From positions 1 to 46,853 of the forward strand of contig NZ_FRCT01000023.1 in assembly GCF_900143025.1 (NCBI RefSeq): a stretch of 46,853 bases of DNA. The letters are read 5' to 3'. Both the position numbers and the translations under genes were made by a program. Below are positions 8,509 to 16,074 of this stretch, piece by piece. Position 1 is the stretch's first letter, and every line of letters begins with the position of its first letter. The notes beneath the pieces were generated by a model. It was not told where the DNA came from, searched no databases, and saw only the letters and a list, made by a program, of their open reading frames with translations. Source of the DNA: Ruminococcus flavefaciens. Its GTDB lineage: Bacteria > Bacillota > Clostridia > Oscillospirales > Ruminococcaceae.

Positions 8509-10021
8509 TATGCTGAGCGGATTTAATGAGAGCAATGCTTTTGCAGCACAGCATGATGAAGGCGAAAAGCCCGAGTATACAAGGTCGGAGGTGATACTTT
8601 CCGTATTTGTGATGATAGCGTCATTTTGCTTCATTAGGTATGTGCTGTTTCATTTGATGGGATTTATCACAACGGGGCTTTTCATAGCAATCATTTCCGC
8701 GGCAATCATCTACATGAAGAAAAAGAAATATGAGTTTTCGGGCTTCAATAAGCTTTTGGCGGCTGTACTCTATATTTTCAGCATGGTATTTTCGATAACG
8801 GCGAATAATCTTGTAAAGAATCTTGACGCTGTATTTCTCATAGGTGTAGGAGCGTATTTCGTGTACTCTGTGGGAGCTTCAAACAATAAAATAGACCGCT
8901 TTTTACCTTATGCCATGTTTAAAGCATTATTGGAGTATCCTTTTTCACATTTCGGCACGCAGGGAAAAATAACCTCAGATGCCATTTCAAGCTCAAAAAA
9001 GGGCTCGGAAGCAAGGTATATACTCTTAGGACTTATTATTACTGTGCCTCTTACAGCAATAGTTGCGGCACTTCTTATGGCGGCAGATGACGGACTTGAG
9101 CGTATGCTAAGCGGCATAGCTGACCATATTTTCGGCAATGGTTTCTGGGATATCGTGCTTCAACTCATATTGGCAATACCCTGCTCAATGTATCTTTTCG
9201 GACTGCTTTACGCAAATGCTCACCGTAACGAGCTGAATAAATTAAACGAGCAGGCTTGCACTCAAAAAATATACAATATGCGTTTTCTCAGCAATCTTGT
9301 GGTATATACGGCAGTAACTCCCATATGCATACTTTATGTTTTATTCTTTATATCACAGGCAAGTTATTTCCTTTCAGCCTTTACAAATTCACTTCCCGAG
9401 GGCTTTACCTATGCGGACTATGCAAGACGAGGATTTTTCGAGCTTTGTGCAGTTGCAGTCATAAACCTTATAGTTACCTGCTTTGTGAGCCTTTTCTCAA
9501 AGAAGGCAGGCAAGGAGAAGCCGCTTGCTCTTAAAGTCTACAGCGTTATGATAAGCGTTTTCACACTTATCCTTATAGCTACAGCTATGAGCAAAATGGT
9601 AATGTATATCAGCAGATACGGTCTCACAGCACTGAGATTATACACGAGCTGGTTCATGGTACTGCTGGCAATAGTATTCGTGCTTATCATTGTTAAGCAG
9701 TTCAGGTTCGATATGAAGCTTTCAAGGGATATATCAGTAGTATTTTTGTTTATGTTCGGACTTTTGTGCTTCTGCCGTCCCGAAGCTGTTATAGCAAAGT
9801 ACAATATCGAGATGTACAAGTCGGGCAGCCTTGAAGAACTTGACACAGATACGCTTCTGAGAATGTCCGATGATGCAGTTCTTACGGCATATGACGAAGG
9901 TGTGCTGACGGCTGAGGAGATAAAGGAATATAAACTGGATAGGATATATCTTGTAGGGTACGGTGATACGCTGAAAAAGTACAATCTATCCTCTGTGATA
10001 CTTGAAATGAAAATGAACTGA
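8498..10021 (+). CDS. DUF4153 domain polytopic membrane protein
   Basis: 507 aa with about ten to twelve hydrophobic helices over residues ~30-430 and a short charged C-terminal domain (EELDTDTLLRMSDDAVLTAY). The arrangement matches DUF4153/DUF4173-type membrane proteins of Firmicutes, often found beside DUF2975/HTH pairs; function unknown. The ATG at 8498 is preceded by GGAGG (8485-8489); an earlier ATG at 8483 lies upstream of that site. Last gene of the operon; a terminator follows within 10 nt. Confidence 0.72.
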   Translation: MENNMLSGFNESNAFAAQHDEGEKPEYTRSEVILSVFVMIASFCFIRYVLFHLMGFITTGLFIAIISAAIIYMKKKKYEFSGFNKLLAAVLYIFSMVFSITANNLVKNLDAVFLIGVGAYFVYSVGASNNKIDRFLPYAMFKALLEYPFSHFGTQGKITSDAISSSKKGSEARYILLGLIITVPLTAIVAALLMAADDGLERMLSGIADHIFGNGFWDIVLQLILAIPCSMYLFGLLYANAHRNELNKLNEQACTQKIYNMRFLSNLVVYTAVTPICILYVLFFISQASYFLSAFTNSLPEGFTYADYARRGFFELCAVAVINLIVTCFVSLFSKKAGKEKPLALKVYSVMISVFTLILIATAMSKMVMYISRYGLTALRLYTSWFMVLLAIVFVLIIVKQFRFDMKLSRDISVVFLFMFGLLCFCRPEAVIAKYNIEMYKSGSLEELDTDTLLRMSDDAVLTAYDEGVLTAEEIKEYKLDRIYLVGYGDTLKKYNLSSVILEMKMN

Positions 10022-10023
10022 AA

Positions 10024-10056
10024 ACAAAAAAGCTCCCGAAAAAACGGGAGCTTTTC
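10024..10056. terminator. Bidirectional intrinsic terminator shared by DUF4153 and the opposite-strand RNA
   Basis: A 10-bp stem AAAGCTCCCG/CGGGAGCTTT (10029-10038 with 10045-10054). On the minus strand the stem is followed by a longer T-run (TTTTTTG then TTTT) than on the plus strand, so it is a better terminator for leftward transcription. Confidence 0.8.
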
Positions 10057-10252
10057 GCTGTATTTATGAAGAAGAAAACAAAAAATGTTTTCAACGTTAG
10101 ATTTCCTATCACGGAGACACCATTTCGGTATAGGGGGGAAGTCCGAAAGACGGTAGTCCATTGGATCTCCGTGGGGGACAAAGCCAAATTAAGCGGAGTT
10201 CGTTACGGCTCAAAGCCGTAATTAAATATCTGCTTTCAGACGGAGCAGATAT
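10024..10252 (-). ncRNA. Candidate LytTR-controlled small RNA (~230 nt) with C-rich loops
   Basis: This gene-free stretch has its own minus-strand promoter and ends at an intrinsic terminator. Folding by eye gives a 5' hairpin AATATCTGC/GCAGATATT (10253-10225), a hairpin TTACGGCT/AGCCGTAA with a 3-nt loop (10221-10203), and an 8-bp closing stem CACGGAGA/TCTCCGTG (10173-10110). The last encloses CCGAAA/TTTCGG-type pairing (10148-10123) around a C6 run; a C5 run sits beside the closing stem. C-rich loops are a known Shine-Dalgarno-pairing device in Firmicute regulatory RNAs. Reading frames through it have no stop before the terminator hairpin and run into DUF4153 antisense, so protein coding is unlikely. 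No Rfam family recognised. Confidence 0.6.
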
Positions 10253-10257
10253 TAAAC

Positions 10258-10346
10258 ATTATAATACAGCAAAAATAAGCATAAATCAAGCCTTTTGCGT
10301 GAAATGTAATTTTTGAGCGTGAAATGCACATTTTTGTTCATTATTC
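10258..10346 (-). promoter_or_regulatory. LytTR-type activator site and promoter for the small RNA
   Basis: On the minus strand, two direct repeats of CATTTCACGC (10317-10326 and 10297-10306) occur with a 20-nt period. After 33 nt comes a TATAAT -10 box (10258-10263). The -35 region is poor (TTGATT with a 20-nt spacer), as expected of an activator-dependent promoter. The whole 54-nt element (10293-10346) reappears inverted at 12586-12639. Paired direct repeats at about 21-nt spacing are the usual targets of LytTR regulators (AgrA, VirR, FasA). Confidence 0.6.
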
Positions 10347-10390
10347 GTTAACATTTCAAAACTGTCCGCAGATGAGGTTCTTTATACAAG

Positions 10391-10417
10391 CAAAAAGCAG
10401 CGCGTAGAACGCGCTGC
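10391..10417 (-). terminator. Terminator of the LytTR two-component operon
   Basis: 8-bp GC-rich stem GCAGCGCG/CGCGCTGC (10410-10417 with 10397-10404) with a 5-nt loop, followed on the minus strand by TTTTTG. It lies 20 nt downstream of the kinase stop. Confidence 0.75.
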
Positions 10418-10436
10418 CTGAGATGACTTATAAGCT

Positions 10437-11711
10437 TCAATATGCTATCATTATATCAGCAGTAAAGATGTTATTCTCCCAGTTGAATGAGAGTATGCCG
10501 TCAAGCTGATCTACGGCATCACGGATACTGCTTACGCCTATACCGTGTCCTGCACCTTCCTTGTTGGTGATGAGGTTTTCTGTATCTACTTTGTCTGAGG
10601 AGTTCATAACGCATATCCTCAGCTTGTTATCGTTCTGAACTATGGACACATATATGAATTTTTCTTCCGATGAGGAACGAAGCACTCCCTCAATGGCGTT
10701 ATCAAGGAGATTTGCGATTATTCGGCAGAGCGGAAGCTCGTCTATATCCATTTTATCGGTTATTATTACCTTGCATGAGAACTGTATGCTGTTAAGAAGT
10801 GCCTTTTTCCACTTCATATTTACGATAGCATCAACGGAAGATATACCCGTATAGCAGATACGGCTTGCAGCAGAAAGCTTTGAATACAGCTTGTTTAGAT
10901 GCGCTATAGCCTCGGGACCCGAGCCCTGCTTGAACATTCTTCTTGCAGCAGCAAGCTGATTGCTTATATCATGCTTTAGCTGGCGTATCTCGGTGTACTT
11001 CTCTTCGATGAGTCTGTAGTTTTCTTCCTCCGATTTAAGACGCTGTTCCATAAGTCTGAGTTTAATGGTGTTGGAATAGGTGTCAAAGAAATCGAAAACG
11101 AATATATTCAGCAGGAATATGCCTGCTACAGACATCAGATACATGATCGACCTGCGTGGAGAGATCTCTGCGGAGATAAAGATACTGTTAAGGATTATCA
11201 GACTCAGCAAAGGTACGAATATGACCAGAAGCCAGTTCTTGAACGGTATCTCGCGCTGTTTGGGTTTAAGGTATTCCGCGATATATATAGCCGCCCAGAA
11301 GCAGAATATCTTAGCAATAGCCATGCATATGTATCGTCCTATACCCGATGAGGTATTGTGCTTGGTAGCGCCTATATTCATTATATTCAGTACCGCGGCA
11401 GGTGCTATTTCCGCCACAAGGAGCACAACTGTAAACAGCAGGCAGTAGAATATGATACTTCGGACCTTGCTCTCGAACATTACAAACGATACTACAAGCA
11501 TCATGGCAAGTATTATACCGATCTTTATCCATGAATTGATCTGTGTGAACGTCATGGCTTCGATAATACCGAATAAACCGATAGCAGGGACTATAAGGAA
11601 TTTAAGAGGATACCTGCACTCCTTCTTCATTATAAGGAAGAGATAGAATATGATAAGACAGGCATCAAAAAGACAATTGACGGTTTCTATAATAAATTGG
11701 GAGGTACTCAT
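10437..11711 (-). CDS. AgrC/HPK10-type sensor histidine kinase
   Basis: 424 aa. The N-terminal ~210 residues carry six or seven membrane helices. A coiled linker follows, then a SPOB/AgrC-type dimerisation block with the phospho-accepting His in RQLKHDISNQL (H247), and a GHKL ATPase domain with N-box NLLDNAIEG (~337) and G-box GHGIGVSSI near the end. This class usually senses peptide pheromones and phosphorylates LytTR response regulators, here the gene one nt upstream. No AgrB or AgrD precursor gene is visible nearby, so the signal is unknown. The start ATG at 11711 follows AGGTGGAG. Confidence 0.87.
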   Translation of the reverse strand: MSTSQFIIETVNCLFDACLIIFYLFLIMKKECRYPLKFLIVPAIGLFGIIEAMTFTQINSWIKIGIILAMMLVVSFVMFESKVRSIIFYCLLFTVVLLVAEIAPAAVLNIMNIGATKHNTSSGIGRYICMAIAKIFCFWAAIYIAEYLKPKQREIPFKNWLLVIFVPLLSLIILNSIFISAEISPRRSIMYLMSVAGIFLLNIFVFDFFDTYSNTIKLRLMEQRLKSEEENYRLIEEKYTEIRQLKHDISNQLAAARRMFKQGSGPEAIAHLNKLYSKLSAASRICYTGISSVDAIVNMKWKKALLNSIQFSCKVIITDKMDIDELPLCRIIANLLDNAIEGVLRSSSEEKFIYVSIVQNDNKLRICVMNSSDKVDTENLITNKEGAGHGIGVSSIRDAVDQLDGILSFNWENNIFTADIMIAY

Positions 11712-11712
11712 A

Positions 11713-12426
11713 TCAACTCCACCTGCTTCTGCTGTAATCCATAAAACATTGCTTGATGTTTTTGATATGGTTTCTGCTTGCGAAGAGAGTGTCTCCGTTT
11801 GTCAGAATGATCTCGTTTTTCCGTATATAGTCGATATTCGTGATATTCACGATACTGCTCTTGTCGAGACGTGCAAACAGCAGGTCTGAAAGCTGGGTCT
11901 CTATTTCCGAAAGTGTACCCTTTGTGAAATAGTTGCCTTTTTTGGCGTGTATGAGCAGCTTATGCGAAAATACCTCTATATACATGATATCATCTGTAGG
12001 AAGCTTTTCCTCCTTTGTGCTGCCGTCTGCGGTAGCTATAACATATCGTGTATTACGGTAATATTCATGCACAGCATCACTCAGCTGTTTCATGTAAATA
12101 GAATGGGGCTGATTTTTCAGTATATACCTGAAAGCTCTTACCTCATAGCCCTGACAGGCAAATTTTTCATAGCTCGTTAAGAAGATGATTATGACTTTCT
12201 CGTCGATATCACGGAGAAATCTGGCAGTTTCCACTCCGTTGAGACCTTTCATCTGGATATCAAGGATTATGAGAGCATACTTCCCGGCGGTAAAATCCAG
12301 TATCAGTTCTCTGCCTGTTTTGAATTCAAAAAAAGCGAATTCTCCTTCATAGGACTGGAGGGCGACAAGGTCTTCTTTAACTTTAGTTATATATCTTTGC
12401 TCATCGTCGCAAATTGCGATATTCAA
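11713..12426 (-). CDS. LytTR-family response regulator
   Basis: 237 aa with an N-terminal receiver (acidic CDDE near residue 7, phospho-acceptor in LIILDIQMKGLNG) and a C-terminal LytTR DNA-binding domain (DDIMYIEVFSHKLLIH, FARLDKSSIVNITNIDYI). The start is set at TTG 12426: AAGGGGG lies nine nt upstream and translation begins LNIAICDDEQ, the normal receiver start. A longer reading to ATG 12552 would put the start inside the -35 box of the promoter and add an unrelated extension. It forms a two-gene unit with the kinase. Likely targets are the matching sites on either side of the operon. Confidence 0.87.
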   Translation of the reverse strand: MNIAICDDEQRYITKVKEDLVALQSYEGEFAFFEFKTGRELILDFTAGKYALIILDIQMKGLNGVETARFLRDIDEKVIIIFLTSYEKFACQGYEVRAFRYILKNQPHSIYMKQLSDAVHEYYRNTRYVIATADGSTKEEKLPTDDIMYIEVFSHKLLIHAKKGNYFTKGTLSEIETQLSDLLFARLDKSSIVNITNIDYIRKNEIILTNGDTLFASRNHIKNIKQCFMDYSRSRWS

Positions 12427-12523
12427 CTTTTTGATCCCCCTTAATGAAACTGTCCTGCTGTTCAAAAAAATGACAAAAACAACGTAGGACGGTTGATTAC
12501 ACAATATGTCATGTAACGATTTA

Positions 12524-12552
12524 ATTATACTATGATATTCATACTTTGTCAA
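12524..12552 (-). promoter_or_regulatory. Consensus sigma-A promoter of the LytTR two-component operon
   Basis: TTGACA (12547-12552), 17-nt spacer, TATAAT (12524-12529) on the minus strand: a perfect consensus. The transcript would start near 12517, which rules out the long form of the regulator and supports the TTG start at 12426. It suggests constitutive expression. Confidence 0.75.
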
Positions 12553-12585
12553 TGCTTTGAGGCGATGATAGCAGGAAAAGTGAAT

Positions 12586-12672
12586 GAATTATGAACAAAA
12601 GTGTACATTTCACGCTCAAAAATTACACTTCGCGCATTTTTATTGAAATTTACACCCAATTAACGCTATAAT
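12586..12672 (+). promoter_or_regulatory. LytTR-type activator site and promoter for the glycosyltransferase
   Basis: Direct repeats CATTTCACGC (12606-12615) and CACTTCGCGC (12626-12635), 20-nt period, lie 31 nt upstream of TATAAT (12667-12672). A moderate TTGAAA -35 (12643-12648) has an 18-nt spacer. Over 54 nt the element matches the inverted copy at 10293-10346 at 46 positions by eye. Site-to-promoter spacing is nearly the same in both (31 and 33 nt), pointing to one regulator for both outward promoters. Confidence 0.62.
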
Positions 12673-12679
12673 AGTCACA

Positions 12680-12767
12680 GTTATGGTTGTTATATATCTG
12701 CTTTCAAAAGCAGGGGATTACTTAAAACGGTATGGGGATACCGTATAAAAAGATATTTGACAGGAGA
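12680..12767 (+). promoter_or_regulatory. Structured leader of the glycosyltransferase mRNA
   Basis: Two consecutive hairpins: CTGCTT-TCAA-AAGCAG (12698-12713) and ACGGTAT-GGGG-ATACCGT (12727-12744), then the AGGAGA ribosome site (12762-12767). The first resembles the 5' hairpin of the small RNA (shared ATATCTGCT). The G4 loop and its CGGTAT arm are complementary, with one bulge, to the AUACCG/C-run segment of that RNA. Regulation by pairing is an inference. Confidence 0.5.
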
Positions 12768-12773
12768 ATCAAT

Positions 12774-13733
12774 ATGAAATGCAGCATAATAATACCTTAC
12801 TCTTACTCTATTGACAGAGCTGTAAGAGTATTCCATTCACTTGAAAACCAGGATTTTGCTCACGACGAATACGAACTCATCTTCGTAAATTACGGCGACA
12901 GTGATGACCTTTCGGAATATATAACAAAGTATGATCCAAAGGTAAGAGTCCGCTGCTTCACACTTCCAAACGGAAGGATCGGTCAGGCAAAAAATCAGGG
13001 AATAAAGAGAGCTTCGGGAGAGCTTCTCATATTCCTTAACGGTGACGATATCGCTTCAAGGAACTTCGTTTCGGGACACTATGACACATATAAAAAGTGC
13101 GGCAGACCAATTATGCAGTTTGGTCTTACAAAGGAAGTTTTTGAGGAAGACGATAAGGTATTCTACGAAAACAGAGAATTATTCAGGAACGGCATACGCT
13201 ATTGGCTCACAGAGCCCGAAAAATACGGACTCGACAAGAAAAAGAGCTATTACTTCATAAAGGATATCCGCCTTAAAATGCTGGAGCCTTACAGCTATGA
13301 TTTTGATAAGGTTCAGTATAAGATGATTTTCACACAGACATCAAACCTCTCTATACCTATGGAATGTATCAGAAGATACGGCAGTATAGACGAAAACTTC
13401 CGCGAGCAGGATATAGAGGACTGGGAGTTTGGTTACCGTATGATGAAAAACGGTGTGGATATCGTATATAATCCTAAGGTAGCAGTTCTTCACCTTTACG
13501 AAAAGAAGAATTACGACATAGACCGCTATGTTGAATGGAAAGACAATCTTGATACAATGCTGAGAAAGTATAACGACAGCTTTCTCAATGAGCTTGAAGA
13601 GTTCAAGAGCTTCTTTGACCCTGTACGCAGGGAGCGAATAAGAAAAAGTGAACCAGGCAAGAATATATGGCTTGAGATCTATAAGCACCTTGAGCGTACT
13701 GCGAAAAAGCCTGTTCTTGTAAGTGCAAACTGA
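12774..13733 (+). CDS. Family 2 (GT-A) glycosyltransferase
   Basis: 319 aa. The GT2 start CSIIIPYSY is followed by a nucleotide-sugar binding core: FVNYGDSDD, GQAKNQGIKRASGELLIFLNGDD (DxD-like NGDD near residue 85), and a late acceptor-side motif EDWEFGYRM near residue 225. Such enzymes add sugars to cell-surface polysaccharide, teichoic acid or glycoprotein acceptors at the cytoplasmic face; no membrane helix is present. The start is ATG 12774, seven nt after AGGAGA; the in-frame ATG at 12732 lies inside a leader hairpin. Monocistronic, with its promoter next to a LytTR-type site, so expression is probably switched by the adjacent two-component system. Confidence 0.85.
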   Translation: MKCSIIIPYSYSIDRAVRVFHSLENQDFAHDEYELIFVNYGDSDDLSEYITKYDPKVRVRCFTLPNGRIGQAKNQGIKRASGELLIFLNGDDIASRNFVSGHYDTYKKCGRPIMQFGLTKEVFEEDDKVFYENRELFRNGIRYWLTEPEKYGLDKKKSYYFIKDIRLKMLEPYSYDFDKVQYKMIFTQTSNLSIPMECIRRYGSIDENFREQDIEDWEFGYRMMKNGVDIVYNPKVAVLHLYEKKNYDIDRYVEWKDNLDTMLRKYNDSFLNELEEFKSFFDPVRRERIRKSEPGKNIWLEIYKHLERTAKKPVLVSAN

Positions 13734-13756
13734 CATTTTCTTTTCAGCTGAGCCCT

Positions 13757-13790
13757 TGACCCTTCCCTGACATCAAGGGTCAGCTTTATT
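13757..13790 (+). terminator. Terminator of the glycosyltransferase gene
   Basis: 8-bp stem TGACCCTT/AAGGGTCA (13757-13764 with 13775-13782) followed by GCTTTATTT. A further weak hairpin built on TCTGTGAG/CTCACAGA lies at 13801-13826. Confidence 0.6.
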
Positions 13791-13843
13791 TAAAAACAGG
13801 TCTGTGAGCATTCACTCACTCACAGACTTATATACTCCTTCCT

Positions 13844-13872
13844 AAAGCTCCGTATATCGGAGCTTTTTCTCT
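13844..13872 (+). terminator. Second intrinsic terminator in the convergent gap
   Basis: Stem AAAGCTCCG/CGGAGCTTT (13844-13852 with 13858-13866) with a 5-nt loop and a following T-rich tract. Its stem closely resembles the AAAGCTCCCG terminators at 4479 and 10029. Confidence 0.65.
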
Positions 13873-13879
13873 TTTACAG

Positions 13880-13918
13880 AAAAAGTGCAGTAAGGCGGTT
13901 TTCCTTACTGCACTTTTT
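13880..13918 (-). terminator. Terminator of the OmpR-type two-component operon
   Basis: A 16-bp inverted repeat AAAAAGTGCAGTAAGG/CCTTACTGCACTTTTT (13880-13895 with 13903-13918) directly at the kinase stop codon, with T5 on the minus-strand side. Confidence 0.75.
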
Positions 13919-15195
13919 TATTGTGTAAACGGAAGTGATATAACAAAGCAAGCACCGCCGAGGGCACTGTCCTCAACGGTAATACTGCCGTTGTGGAGAT
14001 CCATTATCTCCTTTGCAATGGACAGCCCGAGACCGAAATGTGAGCGGTCGGTTCTGGAGCGGTCTGCGCGGTAAAAGCGTTCAAAGATATGCTCACGCTC
14101 CTCTGCGGAGATACCGCAGCCGCTGTCCGAGACACGTACCATATGTTTTGAATTATCCACGCTGTAGGCTATCTCTATTTTTCCGTTTTCGGGAGTATAG
14201 CTTACGGCGTTATTCAACAGGATAGATATTACCTGACTTATCCTCTCTGCGTCCGCCATAGCCTTAGGGATATTTTCCTCGGGGAGCTTTACGGAGATGC
14301 TTATATTTTTCTCCTTTGCAGGTGAGAGGAAAGCCTCATAGCAGTCAAGAACAAGGGTGTCAAGCTCTGTAGGAGCGGTTTTAGCGGTGAAGCTTCCGTT
14401 GTCGGAACGTGCAAGAGTCAGCAGATCCTCGGTGAGGAGTGCAAGGCGTTTGCCCTCTTTTCTGGCTATCTTTGACAGGTATTGCTGCTGCTCGCCGTCA
14501 CTTGTCTCCATAGCGTCAAGAGCGGAAATGATAGTATTCACAGGATTTCTTATCTCATGTGAAGCAGCTGCGATAAAGTGCGCCTGCTGCTGGTGAGCCT
14601 GTTTGACAGGTCTTAGAAGCCGCTTTGTGAAGAAATAGGAGAATACGAAAAGTACGGCGGCTGCGGCTGAGATTATGAGAATAAAGTATATTATGAGCTT
14701 TTTAAGCTGGTTTTTCTGGTTTTCGAGTGAATTAACGGCGTATACTTCAGTTATGCCGTTTTCGCCCGATATGCATATGATACCGATGTAATAGCTACGA
14801 TTATTTACTGAATATCCGAATTCGTCATGGGCTACAGAGCCTGTATATTTCAGACGCTGGATATCCGATGAAAATTTTTCCTTTATACCATCTATAAAGG
14901 CTGTATTTTTATTGTTAAGGCTTTTCGATGTAAACAGCATGGGCTTGTCATTGTCATAAATGAAAAGCTTATAGCTGTAATTCATGTTTATATTTTCAAG
15001 CCAGTTCTGTGAGATAATGTGGTCTTTTGAAAGAGCTGAGCTGAAATTGGCTATATCTGTCCTGAAGCTCATAAACGTGTTCTTTCTTATATTGCTCCAG
15101 CTAAGGTAAAGGTACAGTACTGACATAACGGCGATAACAAGGGTGCATACCCCAGTAAATAGCATAGTCAGGCGGATATGTACTTTTCGGAACAT
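13918..15195 (-). CDS. Sensor histidine kinase (HisKA/HATPase_c, EnvZ/PhoR type)
   Basis: 425 aa: membrane helix ~8-30, extracellular sensor ~31-166, second helix ~167-188, then a cytoplasmic kinase. Phosphorylation motif AASHEIRNPVNTIISAL carries the active His. N-box LLNNAVSY, G1-box DSGCGIS, F-box IFERFYRADRSRT and G2-box HFGLGLSIAKEIM are all intact. It sits 2 nt downstream of an OmpR-family regulator gene and presumably phosphorylates it. The most probable target is the divergent transporter operon, whose promoter carries six 11-bp repeats. The extracellular ligand is unknown; the solute-binding lipoprotein encoded next door could feed into sensing. Confidence 0.9.
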   Translation of the reverse strand: MFRKVHIRLTMLFTGVCTLVIAVMSVLYLYLSWSNIRKNTFMSFRTDIANFSSALSKDHIISQNWLENINMNYSYKLFIYDNDKPMLFTSKSLNNKNTAFIDGIKEKFSSDIQRLKYTGSVAHDEFGYSVNNRSYYIGIICISGENGITEVYAVNSLENQKNQLKKLIIYFILIISAAAAVLFVFSYFFTKRLLRPVKQAHQQQAHFIAAASHEIRNPVNTIISALDAMETSDGEQQQYLSKIARKEGKRLALLTEDLLTLARSDNGSFTAKTAPTELDTLVLDCYEAFLSPAKEKNISISVKLPEENIPKAMADAERISQVISILLNNAVSYTPENGKIEIAYSVDNSKHMVRVSDSGCGISAEEREHIFERFYRADRSRTDRSHFGLGLSIAKEIMDLHNGSITVEDSALGGACFVISLPFTQ

Positions 15196-15197
15196 AT

Positions 15198-15875
15198 TCA
15201 GCCCTCCGTTGAAAGGCGGTAGCCGATGCCGTGTACAGTTTTTACGGAGGAGGAGCTTCCTACCTTTTTAAGCCTTCTGCGGACAAAATAGATATAGTTG
15301 TCAAGGTTGCCGTCCTCTATCTCATAATCTGCTCCCCATATCCTTGCAAGGATAGTCTGACGGGAGAGAGTCTGGTTCGGATTTCGCATGAAAAGCTCAA
15401 GCAGCTCGCTTTCCTTATTTGAAAGGGTACAGCTCTCGGCAGGACCTGTCAGCATCTTACCCTCGGAATTATAGCTGATATCGCCCACGGTAAGCTTTTC
15501 GAGGCTCTCGATGCCCGCAGGACGGCGCAGTCTGCACCTGATACGCGCCATAAGCTCGCCGAATTCGTAGGGCTTTACGATATAGTCATCAGCACCGCAG
15601 TCAAGTCCCGTTATCTTGTCGCTGAGCTCTCCGAGAGCCGTGAGCATTATTACGGGAGTCTCATTGCCGTTTCTGCGCATTTCCGAAAGTATGGTAAGAC
15701 CGTCCTTGTGTGGGAGCATACAGTCCAGCAGTACAAGGTCGTATGCATTGCGGCTGAGGTAATAGTCTGCGTCCTCACCGTCATAGCAGAGGTCTGCGGA
15801 AAAGCCTTCTTTTTCAAGTCTGAATTGCAGAAGAGTACATTGTTCCTTGTCGTCCTCTATAATAAGTATACGCAT
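15198..15875 (-). CDS. OmpR/PhoB-family response regulator
   Basis: 225 aa, exact family length. The receiver has acidic residues IEDDKEQ at the start, phospho-acceptor Asp in LVLLDCMLPHKDG, Thr/Ser in VIMLTALGE and Lys in IVKPYEFGEL. The C-terminal winged helix has LSNKESELLELFMRNPNQTLSRQTILARIWG and NLDNYIYFVRRRLKKV. OmpR-family proteins bind head-to-tail direct repeats with 10-11 bp spacing, which fits the array at 15969-16030. The start ATG 15875 follows GAAAGGAAAG. Confidence 0.92.
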   Translation of the reverse strand: MRILIIEDDKEQCTLLQFRLEKEGFSADLCYDGEDADYYLSRNAYDLVLLDCMLPHKDGLTILSEMRRNGNETPVIMLTALGELSDKITGLDCGADDYIVKPYEFGELMARIRCRLRRPAGIESLEKLTVGDISYNSEGKMLTGPAESCTLSNKESELLELFMRNPNQTLSRQTILARIWGADYEIEDGNLDNYIYFVRRRLKKVGSSSSVKTVHGIGYRLSTEG

Positions 15876-15968
15876 AGAAGCTTTCCTTTCGTTTTTAGTT
15901 ATAATAACGCTTGTTTATAATGTTTGTCATACGAACATTATAGCATATATTTTCCGTTAATGAAAGAT

Positions 15969-16045
15969 TTAGAGAAAAATTAGAGATTAATTAGAGAAAA
16001 AATAGAGATTAATTAGAGGAGTTTTAGAGATTGATATGATATTAT
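15969..16045 (+). promoter_or_regulatory. Six tandem 11-bp direct repeats and promoter of the transporter operon
   Basis: TTAGAGA-type heptamers start at 15969, 15980, 15991, 16002 (ATAGAGA), 16013 (TTAGAGG) and 16024, exactly 11 bp apart. A -10 box TATTAT follows at 16040-16045, and the last two repeats overlap the -35 position. An 11-bp direct-repeat period places the motifs on one helix face, the arrangement used by PhoB/OmpR-type regulators as activators. The likely binder is the divergent response regulator. Confidence 0.7.
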
Positions 16046-16074
16046 AGAAGCATAAAGACAGGAGGTACACAAAA

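Noticed and set aside
9538..10187. Minus-strand reading frames starting at 10161 and 10187 through the RNA region
   Set aside because: They run through the terminator hairpin and then antisense to the DUF4153 gene, with no protein-like composition.
10024..10252. A known riboswitch (cobalamin, TPP, c-di-GMP) read on either strand
   Set aside because: GGGGGAC..AAAGCC looked suggestive on the plus strand, but no complete conserved core fits and no plus-strand gene follows; the minus-strand reading with promoter and terminator is more coherent.
10437..12426. Agr-type quorum-sensing cassette
   Set aside because: The kinase and regulator fit, but no AgrB protease or AgrD peptide precursor can be found on either side.
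11713..12552. Long form of the LytTR regulator starting at ATG 12552
   Set aside because: Its first codon lies inside a perfect -35 box (TTGACA, 12547-12552), no ribosome site precedes it, and the first ~42 residues are unlike a receiver domain. TTG 12426 with AAGGGGG is preferred.
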